From assembly GCA_011176545.1 (NCBI GenBank), contig DUEN01000004.1, positions 1 to 64,000 of the forward strand: a stretch of 64,000 nt of DNA, read 5' to 3'. This document shows, piece by piece, positions 12,305 through 21,852 of the stretch. The notes beneath the pieces were generated by a model that made no database searches, had not been told where the DNA came from, and was given only the letters and a program-made list of their open reading frames with translations. Position 1 is the first letter of the stretch, and each line of letters opens with the position of its first letter. The translations under genes and the position numbers were made by a program. The DNA comes from Caldilineae bacterium. Its GTDB lineage: Bacteria; Chloroflexota; Anaerolineae; DUEN01.

Positions 12305-12470
12305 CGCTACGTCTGGGGTAGGGGTACAGTGCCGTATTACCCGGTATGGGTTGTTCCCCAGACGCAGACCCGACATTAAGTCGTACCCACGTATCGCACT
12401 ACGATCAGGCGTTCAGCTCCGAGAGAGTTATCTTCAGGTGGCCCTCATCCCCTCGACCCCCGTCCCCGCA

Positions 12471-13661
12471 TCATTGAAGTGATGGGAGTCTTGGGGCCAG
12501 GGAGAAAACCCGCTTGGATCGCCTTTTCGCCGCGATCAGTTCCTGATACAGCTCCAGGATGTGCTCCGTCGTACGCGTAATGGAGTACCGTTCGCCGGAC
12601 TCACGAGCGCCCTGCCCCAGCCGCTCCCGTAGATCGTCGTCCTGGAACAGGCGCGCCATCTTCAGGGCGAAGGCGATGGGATCCTCCTGCGCGAGCAAAC
12701 CATTATATCCGTGTTCGATGCTGTCCGCGATCCCGGGAGAATGGATGCCCAGGACGGGCAGCCCGGCGGCGATCGCCTCCAGCACGGTGAGGGGATGGAC
12801 CTCGCTGATGGAGGCGGTCGCGAAGAAGTCCGCCAGGGCCAGATATCCAGGGATCTCCTTATAAGGTACCTGGCCGGTGAAGTGGACCCGGGCGTCAACG
12901 CCCAATTCGCTGGCCAGCGAGCGGTATTCCTCTAACCGCGGGCCGCCGCCGATCAACAGGAGATGGGCGTAGGGCACCTCCTGGGCCACGGGGGCGAAGG
13001 CGCGTAAGAGGAACGCGACGTTCTTCTCGCCCGACATGCGGCCCACGAACACCGCTACCCGGGCGTCCTCCGGGATGCCCACCTCGGCGCGACGGTGACG
13101 GACCACGGGCTGGCGAAACGCCTCCACGTCGATGCCGTTGGGCACGATCTCGATGCGGCACCGTGTCCCCCAGGAGCGCAGGAGATCGTAGATGCCCTGC
13201 GAGGGGGCGATGACCAGATCACAGCGCTGCGTGAAGGCGGGGAAGAACGTCTCCAGAAACGTCTCTGAGAGGGAAGGAGGCACCAGGGGGAGGTATTGCT
13301 GAGCGTATAGATCGTAGCGCGTATGGTTGGTGAAGACCACGGGGATATCATAACGCTGACCGAAGGCTGCGGCGATGATGCCGCTCAGGAACGGATGCTG
13401 AGCGTGCAGGATATCCATCTCTCGCAGGATGCGGCGGGTGCGTCGATCATAGCCGAAGCTGAGGTGATATCCCGTGTCCGATAGGGGGAAAGCCTTGGAG
13501 CGTACGACGCGCGGCTCGTCATCCTGATAGTCGGTATGTCCAGGGGTGAACACCCAGACCTCATGCCCGCGGCGTTCCAGCTCCCGCTTATGCAGGCGTA
13601 TGAAGTTAGTCACGCCGTTCACGACGGGTGTGTACACGTCTGTCAGCAACCCGATACGCAT
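12471..13661 (-). CDS. Glycosyltransferase family 4
   Basis: MRIGLLTDVYTPVVNGVTNFIRLHKRELERRGHEVWVFTPG; VFVGRMSGEKNVAFLLRAFAPV; EVHPLTVLEAIAAGLPVLG. Start trimmed from 13802. Confidence 0.93.
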   Translation of the reverse strand: MRIGLLTDVYTPVVNGVTNFIRLHKRELERRGHEVWVFTPGHTDYQDDEPRVVRSKAFPLSDTGYHLSFGYDRRTRRILREMDILHAQHPFLSGIIAAAFGQRYDIPVVFTNHTRYDLYAQQYLPLVPPSLSETFLETFFPAFTQRCDLVIAPSQGIYDLLRSWGTRCRIEIVPNGIDVEAFRQPVVRHRRAEVGIPEDARVAVFVGRMSGEKNVAFLLRAFAPVAQEVPYAHLLLIGGGPRLEEYRSLASELGVDARVHFTGQVPYKEIPGYLALADFFATASISEVHPLTVLEAIAAGLPVLGIHSPGIADSIEHGYNGLLAQEDPIAFALKMARLFQDDDLRERLGQGARESGERYSITRTTEHILELYQELIAAKRRSKRVFSLAPRLPSLQ

Positions 13662-13760
13662 GGCCTCCCCCTTTGCCCTCATGTGTTTCGTCGCCTTAAC
13701 TATAGCACAAATATCACCATCGTGACACGACTTTGGAAAAGCCCTGCTACCAGTCGATGA

Positions 13761-13789
13761 TTGACACGTGGCGGGGTTCATGATACGAT
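13761..13789 (+). promoter_or_regulatory. Sigma70-type promoter TTGACA-17-TACGAT
   Basis: ttgaca at 13761, tacgat at 13784, 17 nt spacer, upstream of the CDS at 13854. Confidence 0.65.
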
Positions 13790-13853
13790 ATTGAGCGCCC
13801 AATCACCAATAGCAGGCGTGTATCCATATCGTCGCAGAGAAAGGAGTGTAGCT

Positions 13854-14978
13854 ATGAAGGTTGGCTTCTATGGTCATGTCCGGCAGTATCACAACATTAA
13901 GGACGAGATCGACGCGAACATCCAAAAGGTGATTGAGAGCGGGAAGTACGTCCTGGGCCCCATGCTGGAGCAGTTTGAGAAGGAACTGGCCGAGTACATG
14001 GGCATGAAGTATGCCGTGGGGGTGAACAGCGGCACGGATGCCCTCTGGTTGGCCTTCATGGCCCTCGGCATCGGCGAGGGCGACGAGTGCATCACGACCG
14101 CGAATACCTTCTTTGCCACGGCTGAGGCCATTTGGATCGCGGGAGCCACCGCGGTGTTCGTAGATACGGATCCCAAGACGAACTGCATCGATCCGTCCAA
14201 GATAGAGGCCGCGATCACGGAGAAGACGAAGGCCATTGTTCCCGTGCATCTCTACGGTCAATGCGCCGACATGAAGGCCATCCGCGAGATCGCGGATAAA
14301 TATAACCTATTGGTGGTTGAGGATAACGCTCAGGCGATCGGCGCCCATGGCGATGGGTTTAAGATCGGGGAGCTCAGCGATGCCGTCTGCCTCAGCTTCA
14401 TCGCCCAAAAGAACCTGGGCACCTTTGGCGACGCAGGCGGCGTCGTGACGAATAACGAGGAAGTCGCCACAACCATCCGCAAACTGCGCAATCATGGCTC
14501 GCTGAAACGCTCTTATCACAGCATGGGATATAACAGCCGCCTGGATGATATCCATGCAGGTGTACTGAGCGCCAAGCTGAAGCACATCGACGAGTGGAAC
14601 GACCTGAGGCGGAAGTGGGCCGCCCGTTACAGCGAGGGCCTCAAGGATGCCGCGAACATCACCCTCCCATATGAGAAGCCGGGCTATCGTCACGTGTACC
14701 ATCTCTACGTGATCGAGACCAAGAAGCCCGAGCATCGCGATCAGCTCCTGCAGCACCTCATCAACAGTGGCATCGATGCGAAGTGCCACTACCCGATCGC
14801 GATCCATCAGCAGGAGGGGTTCCCCTGGGGGAAGGGCGCGCGCATCGTCGGCTCGCTGACCAACACGGAGCGCAACGCGGCGTGCTGCATCTCGCTGCCG
14901 ATGTACCCCGAGTTGACCGAAGAAGAGGTCGATTACGTGATCGAGAAGGTCCTCGAGTGGGATAAGTCCGTCTCTTGA
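13854..14978 (+). CDS. DegT/DnrJ/EryC1/StrS family aminotransferase
   Basis: VNSGTDALWLAFMALGIGEGDECITTANTFFATAEAI; VVEDNAQAIGAHGDGFKIGELSDAVCLSF; start corrected to the ATG after aaggagtg. Confidence 0.95.
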   Translation: MKVGFYGHVRQYHNIKDEIDANIQKVIESGKYVLGPMLEQFEKELAEYMGMKYAVGVNSGTDALWLAFMALGIGEGDECITTANTFFATAEAIWIAGATAVFVDTDPKTNCIDPSKIEAAITEKTKAIVPVHLYGQCADMKAIREIADKYNLLVVEDNAQAIGAHGDGFKIGELSDAVCLSFIAQKNLGTFGDAGGVVTNNEEVATTIRKLRNHGSLKRSYHSMGYNSRLDDIHAGVLSAKLKHIDEWNDLRRKWAARYSEGLKDAANITLPYEKPGYRHVYHLYVIETKKPEHRDQLLQHLINSGIDAKCHYPIAIHQQEGFPWGKGARIVGSLTNTERNAACCISLPMYPELTEEEVDYVIEKVLEWDKSVS

Positions 14979-14990
14979 GGGCCGACGGGC

Positions 14991-15016
14991 AGGCATCGTG
15001 CTTTTGGCCGATGCCT
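14991..15016 (+). terminator. Hairpin 3' of the DegT gene
   Basis: aggcatcg..cgatgcct inverted repeat about 13 nt after the stop codon; weak U tract. Confidence 0.35.
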
Positions 15017-15073
15017 AGAGCGAAAGATGAAGATCTTGAGGATCACCACGAAGTTTATTAACCTGGCTGAGCC

Positions 15074-15102
15074 GGAACGGGGGCCATACAAGCCCCCGTT
15101 CC
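15074..15102. repeat. Perfect 11-bp-stem hairpin between the DegT and Gfo/Idh/MocA genes
   Basis: ggaacgggggc catacaa gcccccgttcc. Confidence 0.6.
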
Positions 15103-15130
15103 TTACATCAACATCTGGGGAGGATCGCGT

Positions 15131-16210
15131 ATGAGCAGGACATATCGAGTCGTCGTCGTGGGCCTGGGAAAGCGAGGAACTCACCACGCATTGGCGTTTC
15201 ACGCCAATGATCGGTTCGAGGTGGTGGGTATCTGCGATATCGATCGATCGCGGATGGAGGCGGTGGCCCCCAAGCTGGGCAACCCGAAGATGAGCACCGA
15301 CGCGGCCGAGCTCGCGAAGTCGCTCAAGCCGGATGTGTTCTGCTTCGCCACATTGCCTAACCTTCGCCTGGAGATGGTCCGGATCGGCGTGGAGAGCGGT
15401 GCCAAGCTCATCGATTTCGAGAAGCCCATCGCCCTGTCCAGCGCGGAGGCCATGGAAATCAAGAAGCTGTTGGACGATAACGGCGTCAAGGCGGTCGTCA
15501 GCCATCAGCATCGGTACGGCGAACACTACAAGAAGGTCAAGGAGATCATCGACAGCGGGGCGCTGGGCCGGATCCACACAGTGTACGCCACCGCGACGGG
15601 CTGGATGATGCACATGCTCAGCCACCTGATCGACTATATCCGCTGGTTTAACGACAACGTGGAGGCCGAGTGGGTCATGGCCCAGGCCGCAGGCCGCGGG
15701 AAGCTCTCCGACGTCCACGCCTCCCCGGACTACATCGCCGGGTTTATCCAGTTCGCCAACGGTGTGCGCGGGATCGTCGAGTGCGGCGCGGGGGCGCCGG
15801 ATGTCCCCGAGGTGGACTACTGGTGGCGGAAGAACCGCATCGGCGCCCAGGGCACGGACGGCTTCGCCGAGGTGCTGACGGGCGGCGGATGGCGCGCGGT
15901 GACCAAGGAGGGTACCTCCTCCGGGCCGGGCAACATGGACTACGACCACGATACGCCTCCCTACATTCAGGACATCGCCGACTGGCTGGATGATGATAGC
16001 AAGGTGCATCCGTGCAACTTTGATAGCGCCTACAAGGGACACGAGATCATGATGGCCATGTGTCGCTCGGTCCTGGAGGGCGGACAGGTCGCCCTGCCGT
16101 TGACCTCCGGGATGGACGAGATACAGGCGCTGCGGGAGAAGTTGCCGGATAAGCCCGTGCTCTTCTCCATGCCGGAGAATGAGAAGGAATATGGCCCCGC
16201 CGCCGGATGA
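15131..16210 (+). CDS. Gfo/Idh/MocA family oxidoreductase
   Basis: VVVVGLGKRGTHHALAFHANDRFEVVGICDID Rossmann start; FEKPIALSSAEAMEIKKLLDDNGVKAVVSHQHRY. Confidence 0.92.
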   Translation: MSRTYRVVVVGLGKRGTHHALAFHANDRFEVVGICDIDRSRMEAVAPKLGNPKMSTDAAELAKSLKPDVFCFATLPNLRLEMVRIGVESGAKLIDFEKPIALSSAEAMEIKKLLDDNGVKAVVSHQHRYGEHYKKVKEIIDSGALGRIHTVYATATGWMMHMLSHLIDYIRWFNDNVEAEWVMAQAAGRGKLSDVHASPDYIAGFIQFANGVRGIVECGAGAPDVPEVDYWWRKNRIGAQGTDGFAEVLTGGGWRAVTKEGTSSGPGNMDYDHDTPPYIQDIADWLDDDSKVHPCNFDSAYKGHEIMMAMCRSVLEGGQVALPLTSGMDEIQALREKLPDKPVLFSMPENEKEYGPAAG

Positions 16211-16276
16211 CGAGAGGAATTTCAGGCCTCAGTAAAGCTCAGATAACCTCATATGGACGAATGCTGGGCGAATTTT

Positions 16277-16364
16277 GTAGGGGCGACCGGCCGGTCGCCC
16301 CTACAGGGCTCCGTCGTCCCCCGGAAGTCAGGATTTATGTGTTGCTTTATCTAGACGAAAATCT
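16277..16364. repeat. Palindrome-family element with linker A (inverted orientation)
   Basis: Perfect 28-nt palindrome gtaggggcgaccggccggtcgcccctac at 16277-16304; linker A tgttgctttatctagacgaaaatct at 16340-16364. Confidence 0.8.
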
Positions 16365-16374
16365 GACCTAATAG

Positions 16375-16429
16375 ATTTGCTCGTGTTGGCATACACCACA
16401 CATGTAAGGCGAGGTATCCTCGCCCCTAC
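16375..16429. repeat. Linker B plus palindrome-family copy
   Basis: atttgctcgtgttggcatacac followed by gtaaggcgaggtatcctcgcccctac. Confidence 0.65.
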
Positions 16430-16444
16430 CCAAACGGCCGAATT

Positions 16445-16473
16445 GTGGGGGCGCAACGGCACTGCGCCCCCAC
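16445..16473. repeat. Palindrome-family copy
   Basis: gtgggggcgca acggcac tgcgcccccac, perfect 11-bp stem. Confidence 0.7.
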
Positions 16474-16611
16474 AAAGCACGCTTTTTAAGGGAGTAGGCT
16501 TGCCTATTCCAATAGATTAAAAGGTGGAGGTACGGCGCCGCCGTGCCCCTACCGCTCAGATGCCAACGCTTGTGAGCCCTCGCCTCCGTCATGAAGTCAA
16601 GAGAGGATGCC

Positions 16612-17652
16612 ATGTCATTACTCGAGCGTGAAATCCACGAACAGCCGATGGTCCTGTCCCGCCTTTTGGACCTCACCCGTGGCACGGTGGAGTCGCTGGC
16701 CGCGGCCATGCGCGAGCGGGATGTGCGGTATATCGTCATCGCTGCCCGGGGCACATCGGATAACGCGGGCGTGTACGCGAAGTATCTGTTCGCGGCGCAC
16801 AACGGCCTGCCGGTCGCGCTGACGACGCCCGTGCTGTTCACGCTTTATCATCAGCCGCCGCGCCTGCGAGATGCCCTGGTGCTGGGCATCTCCCAATCCG
16901 GCCAATCTCCCGACATCGTGGAGGTCATACGAGAGGCCAGACGACAAAGCTCGTTGACTGCCGCCATCACGAACGATCCCTCCTCGCCGCTGGCCCAGGC
17001 GGCCGAGTTTGTGCTAGACTTACATGCGGGGCCGGAGAAGGCGGTGGCCGCCACCAAGACGTATACGGCATCCCTGACGATGCTGGCGCTGTTGTCAGCG
17101 ATACTGGGGAAGGATGAGGAGAGGATTGCTCAGCTCGTCCAGTTGCCCGACGCTGTGGCCCAGACGTTGGAGATGACGGAGGACGTGATCCAGCAGCGCG
17201 TCGAGCGCTATCGTTACATGGAAGACTGTGTGGTCATCGGCCGTGGCTACAACTACGCTACTGCCTTCGAGATTGCCCTGAAGGTGAAGGAGTTGACCTA
17301 CGTCGTCGCGGAGGCCTACTCCTCGGCGGATTTCATGCATGGCCCCATGGCCCTCATCGAGCCAGGGTTCCCCGTGCTCGTCGTCGCGCCAGATGGCGTA
17401 CCCTTCTCAAACCTGTTGGCGTTTTTAAAGCAGCTACGGGAGCGCGCGGCGGAGATCCTGGTCATCTCCGATCGATCGGAGGCGTTGGAGGTGGCTCGCA
17501 CGGCCATGCCCCTCCCCGCTCATGTGCCGGAGTGGCTCTCGCCGGTGACGGCGGCGGTTCCCGGCCAGCTGCTGGCCCTCCACCTGGCCCTGGCTAAGGA
17601 TCTCGACCCAGACGCTCCCAGGGGGCTCACGAAGGTCACGGTGACCAAGTAG
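16612..17652 (+). CDS. SIS domain protein (GlmS C-terminal / sugar-phosphate isomerase-deaminase type)
   Basis: [58 protein letters not shown]; ends GLTKVTVTK. Confidence 0.9.
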   Translation: MSLLEREIHEQPMVLSRLLDLTRGTVESLAAAMRERDVRYIVIAARGTSDNAGVYAKYLFAAHNGLPVALTTPVLFTLYHQPPRLRDALVLGISQSGQSPDIVEVIREARRQSSLTAAITNDPSSPLAQAAEFVLDLHAGPEKAVAATKTYTASLTMLALLSAILGKDEERIAQLVQLPDAVAQTLEMTEDVIQQRVERYRYMEDCVVIGRGYNYATAFEIALKVKELTYVVAEAYSSADFMHGPMALIEPGFPVLVVAPDGVPFSNLLAFLKQLRERAAEILVISDRSEALEVARTAMPLPAHVPEWLSPVTAAVPGQLLALHLALAKDLDPDAPRGLTKVTVTK

Positions 17653-17669
17653 CTGGGGGAGGTGTCCTC

Positions 17670-18362
17670 ATGAAACGTTCAGAGATCAACGCCCTCATCC
17701 GTGAGGCGGACGCGTTCTTCAAGCAACACCAGTTTTACCTGCCCCCCTTCGCCTATTGGACGCCCGAGGAGTGGGCGACCAAGGGGGAGGAGGCTCGACA
17801 GATCGTCGAGCGCCGGCTGGGGTGGGATATCACTGATTTCGGCCAAGGCGATTTCGAGCGCGTCGGGCTGCTCCTCTTCACCTTACGCAACGGATCACTG
17901 GACGACTTAAAGCGCGGGAAGGGGGAACTCTACTGCGAGAAGGCCTTGATCGTGAACGTGGACCAGGTGACGCCGTTGCATTTTCATTGGACTAAGACGG
18001 AGGACATCATCAACCGCGGCGGCGGCAAGCTGGTCATCCAACTATATAACGCCACGGAGGATGGGGAGCTGGCCGATACTGAGGTCATCGTGCGCACGGA
18101 TGGCGTCGTGCGAAGGGTGGAAGCCGGTGGCACCATCATTCTAAGCCCAGGCGAGAGCATCACCCTAGTGCCTTATTGCTACCATAAGTTCTGGGCGATC
18201 GAGGGCCGCGTCCTGGCGGGCGAGGTCTCGGTCGTGAACGACGACGAGAGGGACAACCGCTTCTACGAGCCCGTCGGGCGCTTTCCCGAGATCGAGGAGG
18301 ACGAGCCTCCGCTATATCTCCTGGTCGGCGATTATGACCGATACTACCGACCCGGCGGATAA
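17670..18362 (+). CDS. D-lyxose / D-mannose isomerase-like cupin protein
   Basis: MKRSEINALIREADAFFKQHQFYLPPFAYWTPEEW; LIVNVDQVTPLHFHWTKTEDIINRGGGKLVIQLYN. Confidence 0.85.
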   Translation: MKRSEINALIREADAFFKQHQFYLPPFAYWTPEEWATKGEEARQIVERRLGWDITDFGQGDFERVGLLLFTLRNGSLDDLKRGKGELYCEKALIVNVDQVTPLHFHWTKTEDIINRGGGKLVIQLYNATEDGELADTEVIVRTDGVVRRVEAGGTIILSPGESITLVPYCYHKFWAIEGRVLAGEVSVVNDDERDNRFYEPVGRFPEIEEDEPPLYLLVGDYDRYYRPGG

Positions 18363-18602
18363 GGAGCAGTAGGGGCGGACCGGCCGATCGTCCCATAGGC
18401 ATCCATTAAGCGATTTGCTCATATTGGAATAAGCAAAGCAGCTCCACACTTAACTGTGGTTGTTGCAAAAGCGCTATATCCATGTAGGGTCGATCTTCAT
18501 ACCGGACACAAGAGGGTGGGTAAGAAACCCGCCCTACATGCTCTCCACGGTTGAATGGGGTGCCACCATGAGCAACACCCGCTTTCTTAAAGGTGAGTAG
18601 TA

Positions 18603-18631
18603 GTAGGGGCGCAGCGGTGCTGCGCCCCTAC
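18603..18631. repeat. Palindrome-family copy
   Basis: gtaggggcgcagc ggt gctgcgcccctac, perfect 13-bp stem; related imperfect copy at 18369-18394. Confidence 0.75.
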
Positions 18632-18647
18632 GAATATGAGCGTTTGT

Positions 18648-19655
18648 TTATTGACCCAGATCGATGGGGCCGCTCAGGAAGCCGATGATCAGGCGCACGG
18701 TGTTCAGGACGTCATCGTAGTCCACCATCTCGGAGGGGGTGTGCAGATAGCGCGTGGGGATGGAGACGCATCCAGTAGGCACTCCCTCGCGGCTCACCTG
18801 GATAGACATGGCATCCGTGGTGCCGGCCTCCAGCACCTCCAACTGGTGGGGGATCTCCAGCCGCTCGGCCGTCTCCACCAGGAGCTCCTTCACCTTGGGA
18901 TGAGACAACATCCCCCGGTCCTTTACCTTAATGGCGGGGCCTTTCCCCAACTGCATAGGGCGCTTCCTGGCCTCGGGCGTATCTCCTGTCATGGTCACGT
19001 CGATGGCCAGGGCCAGCTCGGGTTTCACGCCGAACGCTGACGTCATCGCGCCGCGAAGCCCCACCTCCTCCTGGACGGTGAAGACCCCGATGACCTCATG
19101 GGGCGTCTCCTGAAGCCTTTTCATGACCTCGATGAGGATGGCGCACCCGATGCGGTCGTCGAACGCCTTGGCTACGAGCCGCTTCCCCAGATCTGAGAAA
19201 TCCCGCAGGAACACGGCCGGGTCACCCACCTTGATCGGGCAATCCTCCCGCGATGTGGCGCCCACGTCGATATACATCTGAGCCAGCGTCGGCTCCCCCT
19301 CGGCCTTCTCCTCCCGGCCGATCACGCCCACGCGGCCATCCTGGAATTGCACGCGTGCCCCGCGCAGGTTCAGCGGATGCACGCCCCCGATGTTGGTGAA
19401 CCGCACAAAACCCTTCTCATCCACGTGGGTCGCCATGATGCCGATCTCGTCCATGTGCGCGGCCAACATGACGCGCTTCCCGTTACCCTGACGGGTCGGC
19501 TTCTTCACCGTGATTAAGTTCCCCAGCGCGTCCACGCGCCATTCATCAACGGCGTCAGCCACTTCGGCGCGGATCAGCTCACGCACCTGATCCTCATAGC
19601 CAGATGGTCCCCACGTCTCCACCAAGCGTTGAATGAGTTCCTTCACTTCGACCAC
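18648..19655 (-). CDS. M42 family metallopeptidase (tandem copy 1)
   Basis: VMLAAHMDEIGIMATHV; KAFDDRIGCAILIEV; FTVQEEVGLRGAMTSAF. Confidence 0.93.
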   Translation of the reverse strand: MVEVKELIQRLVETWGPSGYEDQVRELIRAEVADAVDEWRVDALGNLITVKKPTRQGNGKRVMLAAHMDEIGIMATHVDEKGFVRFTNIGGVHPLNLRGARVQFQDGRVGVIGREEKAEGEPTLAQMYIDVGATSREDCPIKVGDPAVFLRDFSDLGKRLVAKAFDDRIGCAILIEVMKRLQETPHEVIGVFTVQEEVGLRGAMTSAFGVKPELALAIDVTMTGDTPEARKRPMQLGKGPAIKVKDRGMLSHPKVKELLVETAERLEIPHQLEVLEAGTTDAMSIQVSREGVPTGCVSIPTRYLHTPSEMVDYDDVLNTVRLIIGFLSGPIDLGQ

Positions 19656-19685
19656 TCCTTCGTCCTGTGATCGTGAGATGCCTCG

Positions 19686-20726
19686 TCAGCGAGCCAGCAC
19701 ATCTCGCGAGATGCCGCGCAGGGCGGCCTGCATTAACTGCAACGTCCAGTTCAGATCCTGTTTATCGAGCACGGATGCTGGGCCGTGGATGTATCGACAG
19801 GGGACGGCCGCGACGGCGCTGGGCACGCCCTCCCGTGCCAAATGGATGCGCCCCGCATCCGTCCCTCCCACTCCAGGCTGCTTCACCTGATAGGGGATAC
19901 CCTCCGCCTCCGCCGTCCTGATCAGGAACCGCAGGAGCCGTGGATCGACGATGACGGAGCGATCCATCACGGTGAGGGCAGGCCCTTTGCCCAGCTCGGT
20001 CGTCGGGCTCTCGTCCTTCTCCTTGGGCAGATCATCGGCGACGGTGCCCTCCAGCACGAAGGCCACGTCGGGGTTGATGTCATAGGCGGCCACGCGGGCT
20101 CCGCGCGCGCCGATCTCCTCCTGGGTGGCGAAGACGGCGTACAGCTCGACGGGGTAGGGCCCGGCCGCGAGCAACCCGCCGAGGATGGCACATCCGACCC
20201 GATCGTCGAAGGCCTTGCCCTTCACGCGCAGCCCTAAGTCGTCGAAGGCCGTGTCGAACACGGCCCGATCGCCGCGCTTGACCAGCCGCTCGGCCTCCTC
20301 CTGGCTGGAGACGCCGATGTCGATGAACAGGTCGTCCACGCCGAGCACCCGCTTCTTCTCCTCGCCCTTCAGGAGGTGGATCGGCTTGATGCCGATGACC
20401 CCCGGGATGCCCTCCTTACCCACCTTCACTCGCTTGGCGGGGAGGATGCGATCATCGATGCCGCCCACCTTACGGAACCGCAGGTGGCCGTTCTTCTCCG
20501 CGCGGATGACCATGAGGCCGACCTCGTCCATGTGCGCCTCCACCATCACCCGCATGGGGTTCTCCTGGGTGGCGCGGCGCACCGCGATGAGGTTGCCCAA
20601 GGCGTCAACCCGCATCTTGTCCACGTACGGCTTGATGGCCTCCTTCAGGATCGTTCGCACAGCCCCCTCGTCCCCGGAGACGCCGGGAGCCTCAGACAAT
20701 CGGCCGAGCAGTTCGAGAACGTCCAT
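19686..20726 (-). CDS. M42 family metallopeptidase (tandem copy 2)
   Basis: VMVEAHMDEVGLMVI; KAFDDRVGCAILGGL; FATQEEIGARGARVAAY. Confidence 0.93.
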   Translation of the reverse strand: MDVLELLGRLSEAPGVSGDEGAVRTILKEAIKPYVDKMRVDALGNLIAVRRATQENPMRVMVEAHMDEVGLMVIRAEKNGHLRFRKVGGIDDRILPAKRVKVGKEGIPGVIGIKPIHLLKGEEKKRVLGVDDLFIDIGVSSQEEAERLVKRGDRAVFDTAFDDLGLRVKGKAFDDRVGCAILGGLLAAGPYPVELYAVFATQEEIGARGARVAAYDINPDVAFVLEGTVADDLPKEKDESPTTELGKGPALTVMDRSVIVDPRLLRFLIRTAEAEGIPYQVKQPGVGGTDAGRIHLAREGVPSAVAAVPCRYIHGPASVLDKQDLNWTLQLMQAALRGISRDVLAR

Positions 20727-20736
20727 GCGATCCCCC

Positions 20737-21792
20737 TCATTCCATCTTCAGTGCTTCGAGAAAGGTGTCGTCCAGGCTGGCGATGAAGTGCGCCAGCAGC
20801 CGGCCGGCCCGCCGGATGTCCCGCAGGGACAGCGTCTCCACAGACGTGTGCATGTTACGGAGCGGGATGGAGACCAGCCCGGTCGGGATGCCGGCCCGCG
20901 TGACCTGCATCGCCCAGGCGTCGGTGCCCGAGGCGGCCGGTATGGGATCCACCTGATAGGGGATCTCCTGTGCCTTGGCCGTCTCCTCCAGGCGCTCGAA
21001 GATTGCGGGGTGGATGTTGGGGCCAAGAGCGATCGCCGGCCCCTTGCCTACCTCCATGGTCTCCGCCTCGTTCACGCCAGGCTGGTTGCCGAAGGTCACG
21101 TCCAGGGCGATGCCCACCGTCGGCGTGATGGCGAAGGTGCTGGTCATCGCTCCCTTCAGCCCGACCTCCTCTTGCACGGTGGCCACGGCGTACACGTCCC
21201 AGGCATGCCGCATGCCTTGCAGGTTCTCCAGGCAGGCCAATATGACGGCCACGCACGCGCGATCGTCGAAGGCCTTACCCGCGACAAGCTCGTTTTTCAG
21301 CTCGATGAAGGGACGTCGTATGGTGATTAGGTCACCGGGGCGTACCAGGGACGCGACCTCCTCAGCGGGGAGGCCGACGTCGATCAGGAGATCCTCCAGG
21401 GGGATCACCTTCTCGCGGGTTGCCGGTGGGAGCACATGGGGGGGACGATGGCCGATCACGCCGGGCAGCGGCCGGCGGCCATGGACCACGACCTCCTGCC
21501 CCAGCAACACGCGGTCATCAAAGCCCCCTACCGTGGTGAATCGGATAAACCCCTTCTCCACTCCGGTTACGATCAGCCCGATCTCGTCCATGTGGGCGGC
21601 CAGCATGACGCTGGGGCCTTTCCCTTGAGCGACCTCCCCGCGACGCAGGCCGATCACGTTACCTAACGCGTCAGTGCGCACCTCGTCCGTCAAGGGACGC
21701 ATCTGTTCGGCGATCAACGTGCGCACCTCGTCCTCGTAGCCGGAGACCCCGTGAGCCTCCGAGAGCTGTTGTAACGTCGCTTTCACGTCCAC
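20737..21792 (-). CDS. M42 family metallopeptidase (tandem copy 3)
   Basis: VMLAAHMDEIGLIVTGV; KAFDDRACVAVILACL; ATVQEEVGLKGAMTSTF. Confidence 0.93.
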   Translation of the reverse strand: MDVKATLQQLSEAHGVSGYEDEVRTLIAEQMRPLTDEVRTDALGNVIGLRRGEVAQGKGPSVMLAAHMDEIGLIVTGVEKGFIRFTTVGGFDDRVLLGQEVVVHGRRPLPGVIGHRPPHVLPPATREKVIPLEDLLIDVGLPAEEVASLVRPGDLITIRRPFIELKNELVAGKAFDDRACVAVILACLENLQGMRHAWDVYAVATVQEEVGLKGAMTSTFAITPTVGIALDVTFGNQPGVNEAETMEVGKGPAIALGPNIHPAIFERLEETAKAQEIPYQVDPIPAASGTDAWAMQVTRAGIPTGLVSIPLRNMHTSVETLSLRDIRRAGRLLAHFIASLDDTFLEALKME

Positions 21793-21852
21793 CTGAGATG
21801 CCTCCTCGCGATCTCATTAGAGATTGGGGATTGGAGACTGGAAACTGGAGAT

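Noticed and set aside
14933-16042. 369-aa minus-strand ORF
   Set aside because: Antisense to the Gfo/Idh/MocA gene.
16211-16611. CRISPR-like array of hairpins
   Set aside because: Repeats differ in sequence and spacing, are palindromes with conserved linkers, and no cas genes are present.
20185-21330. 381-aa plus-strand ORF across the M42 genes
   Set aside because: Antisense shadow of two clear peptidase genes.
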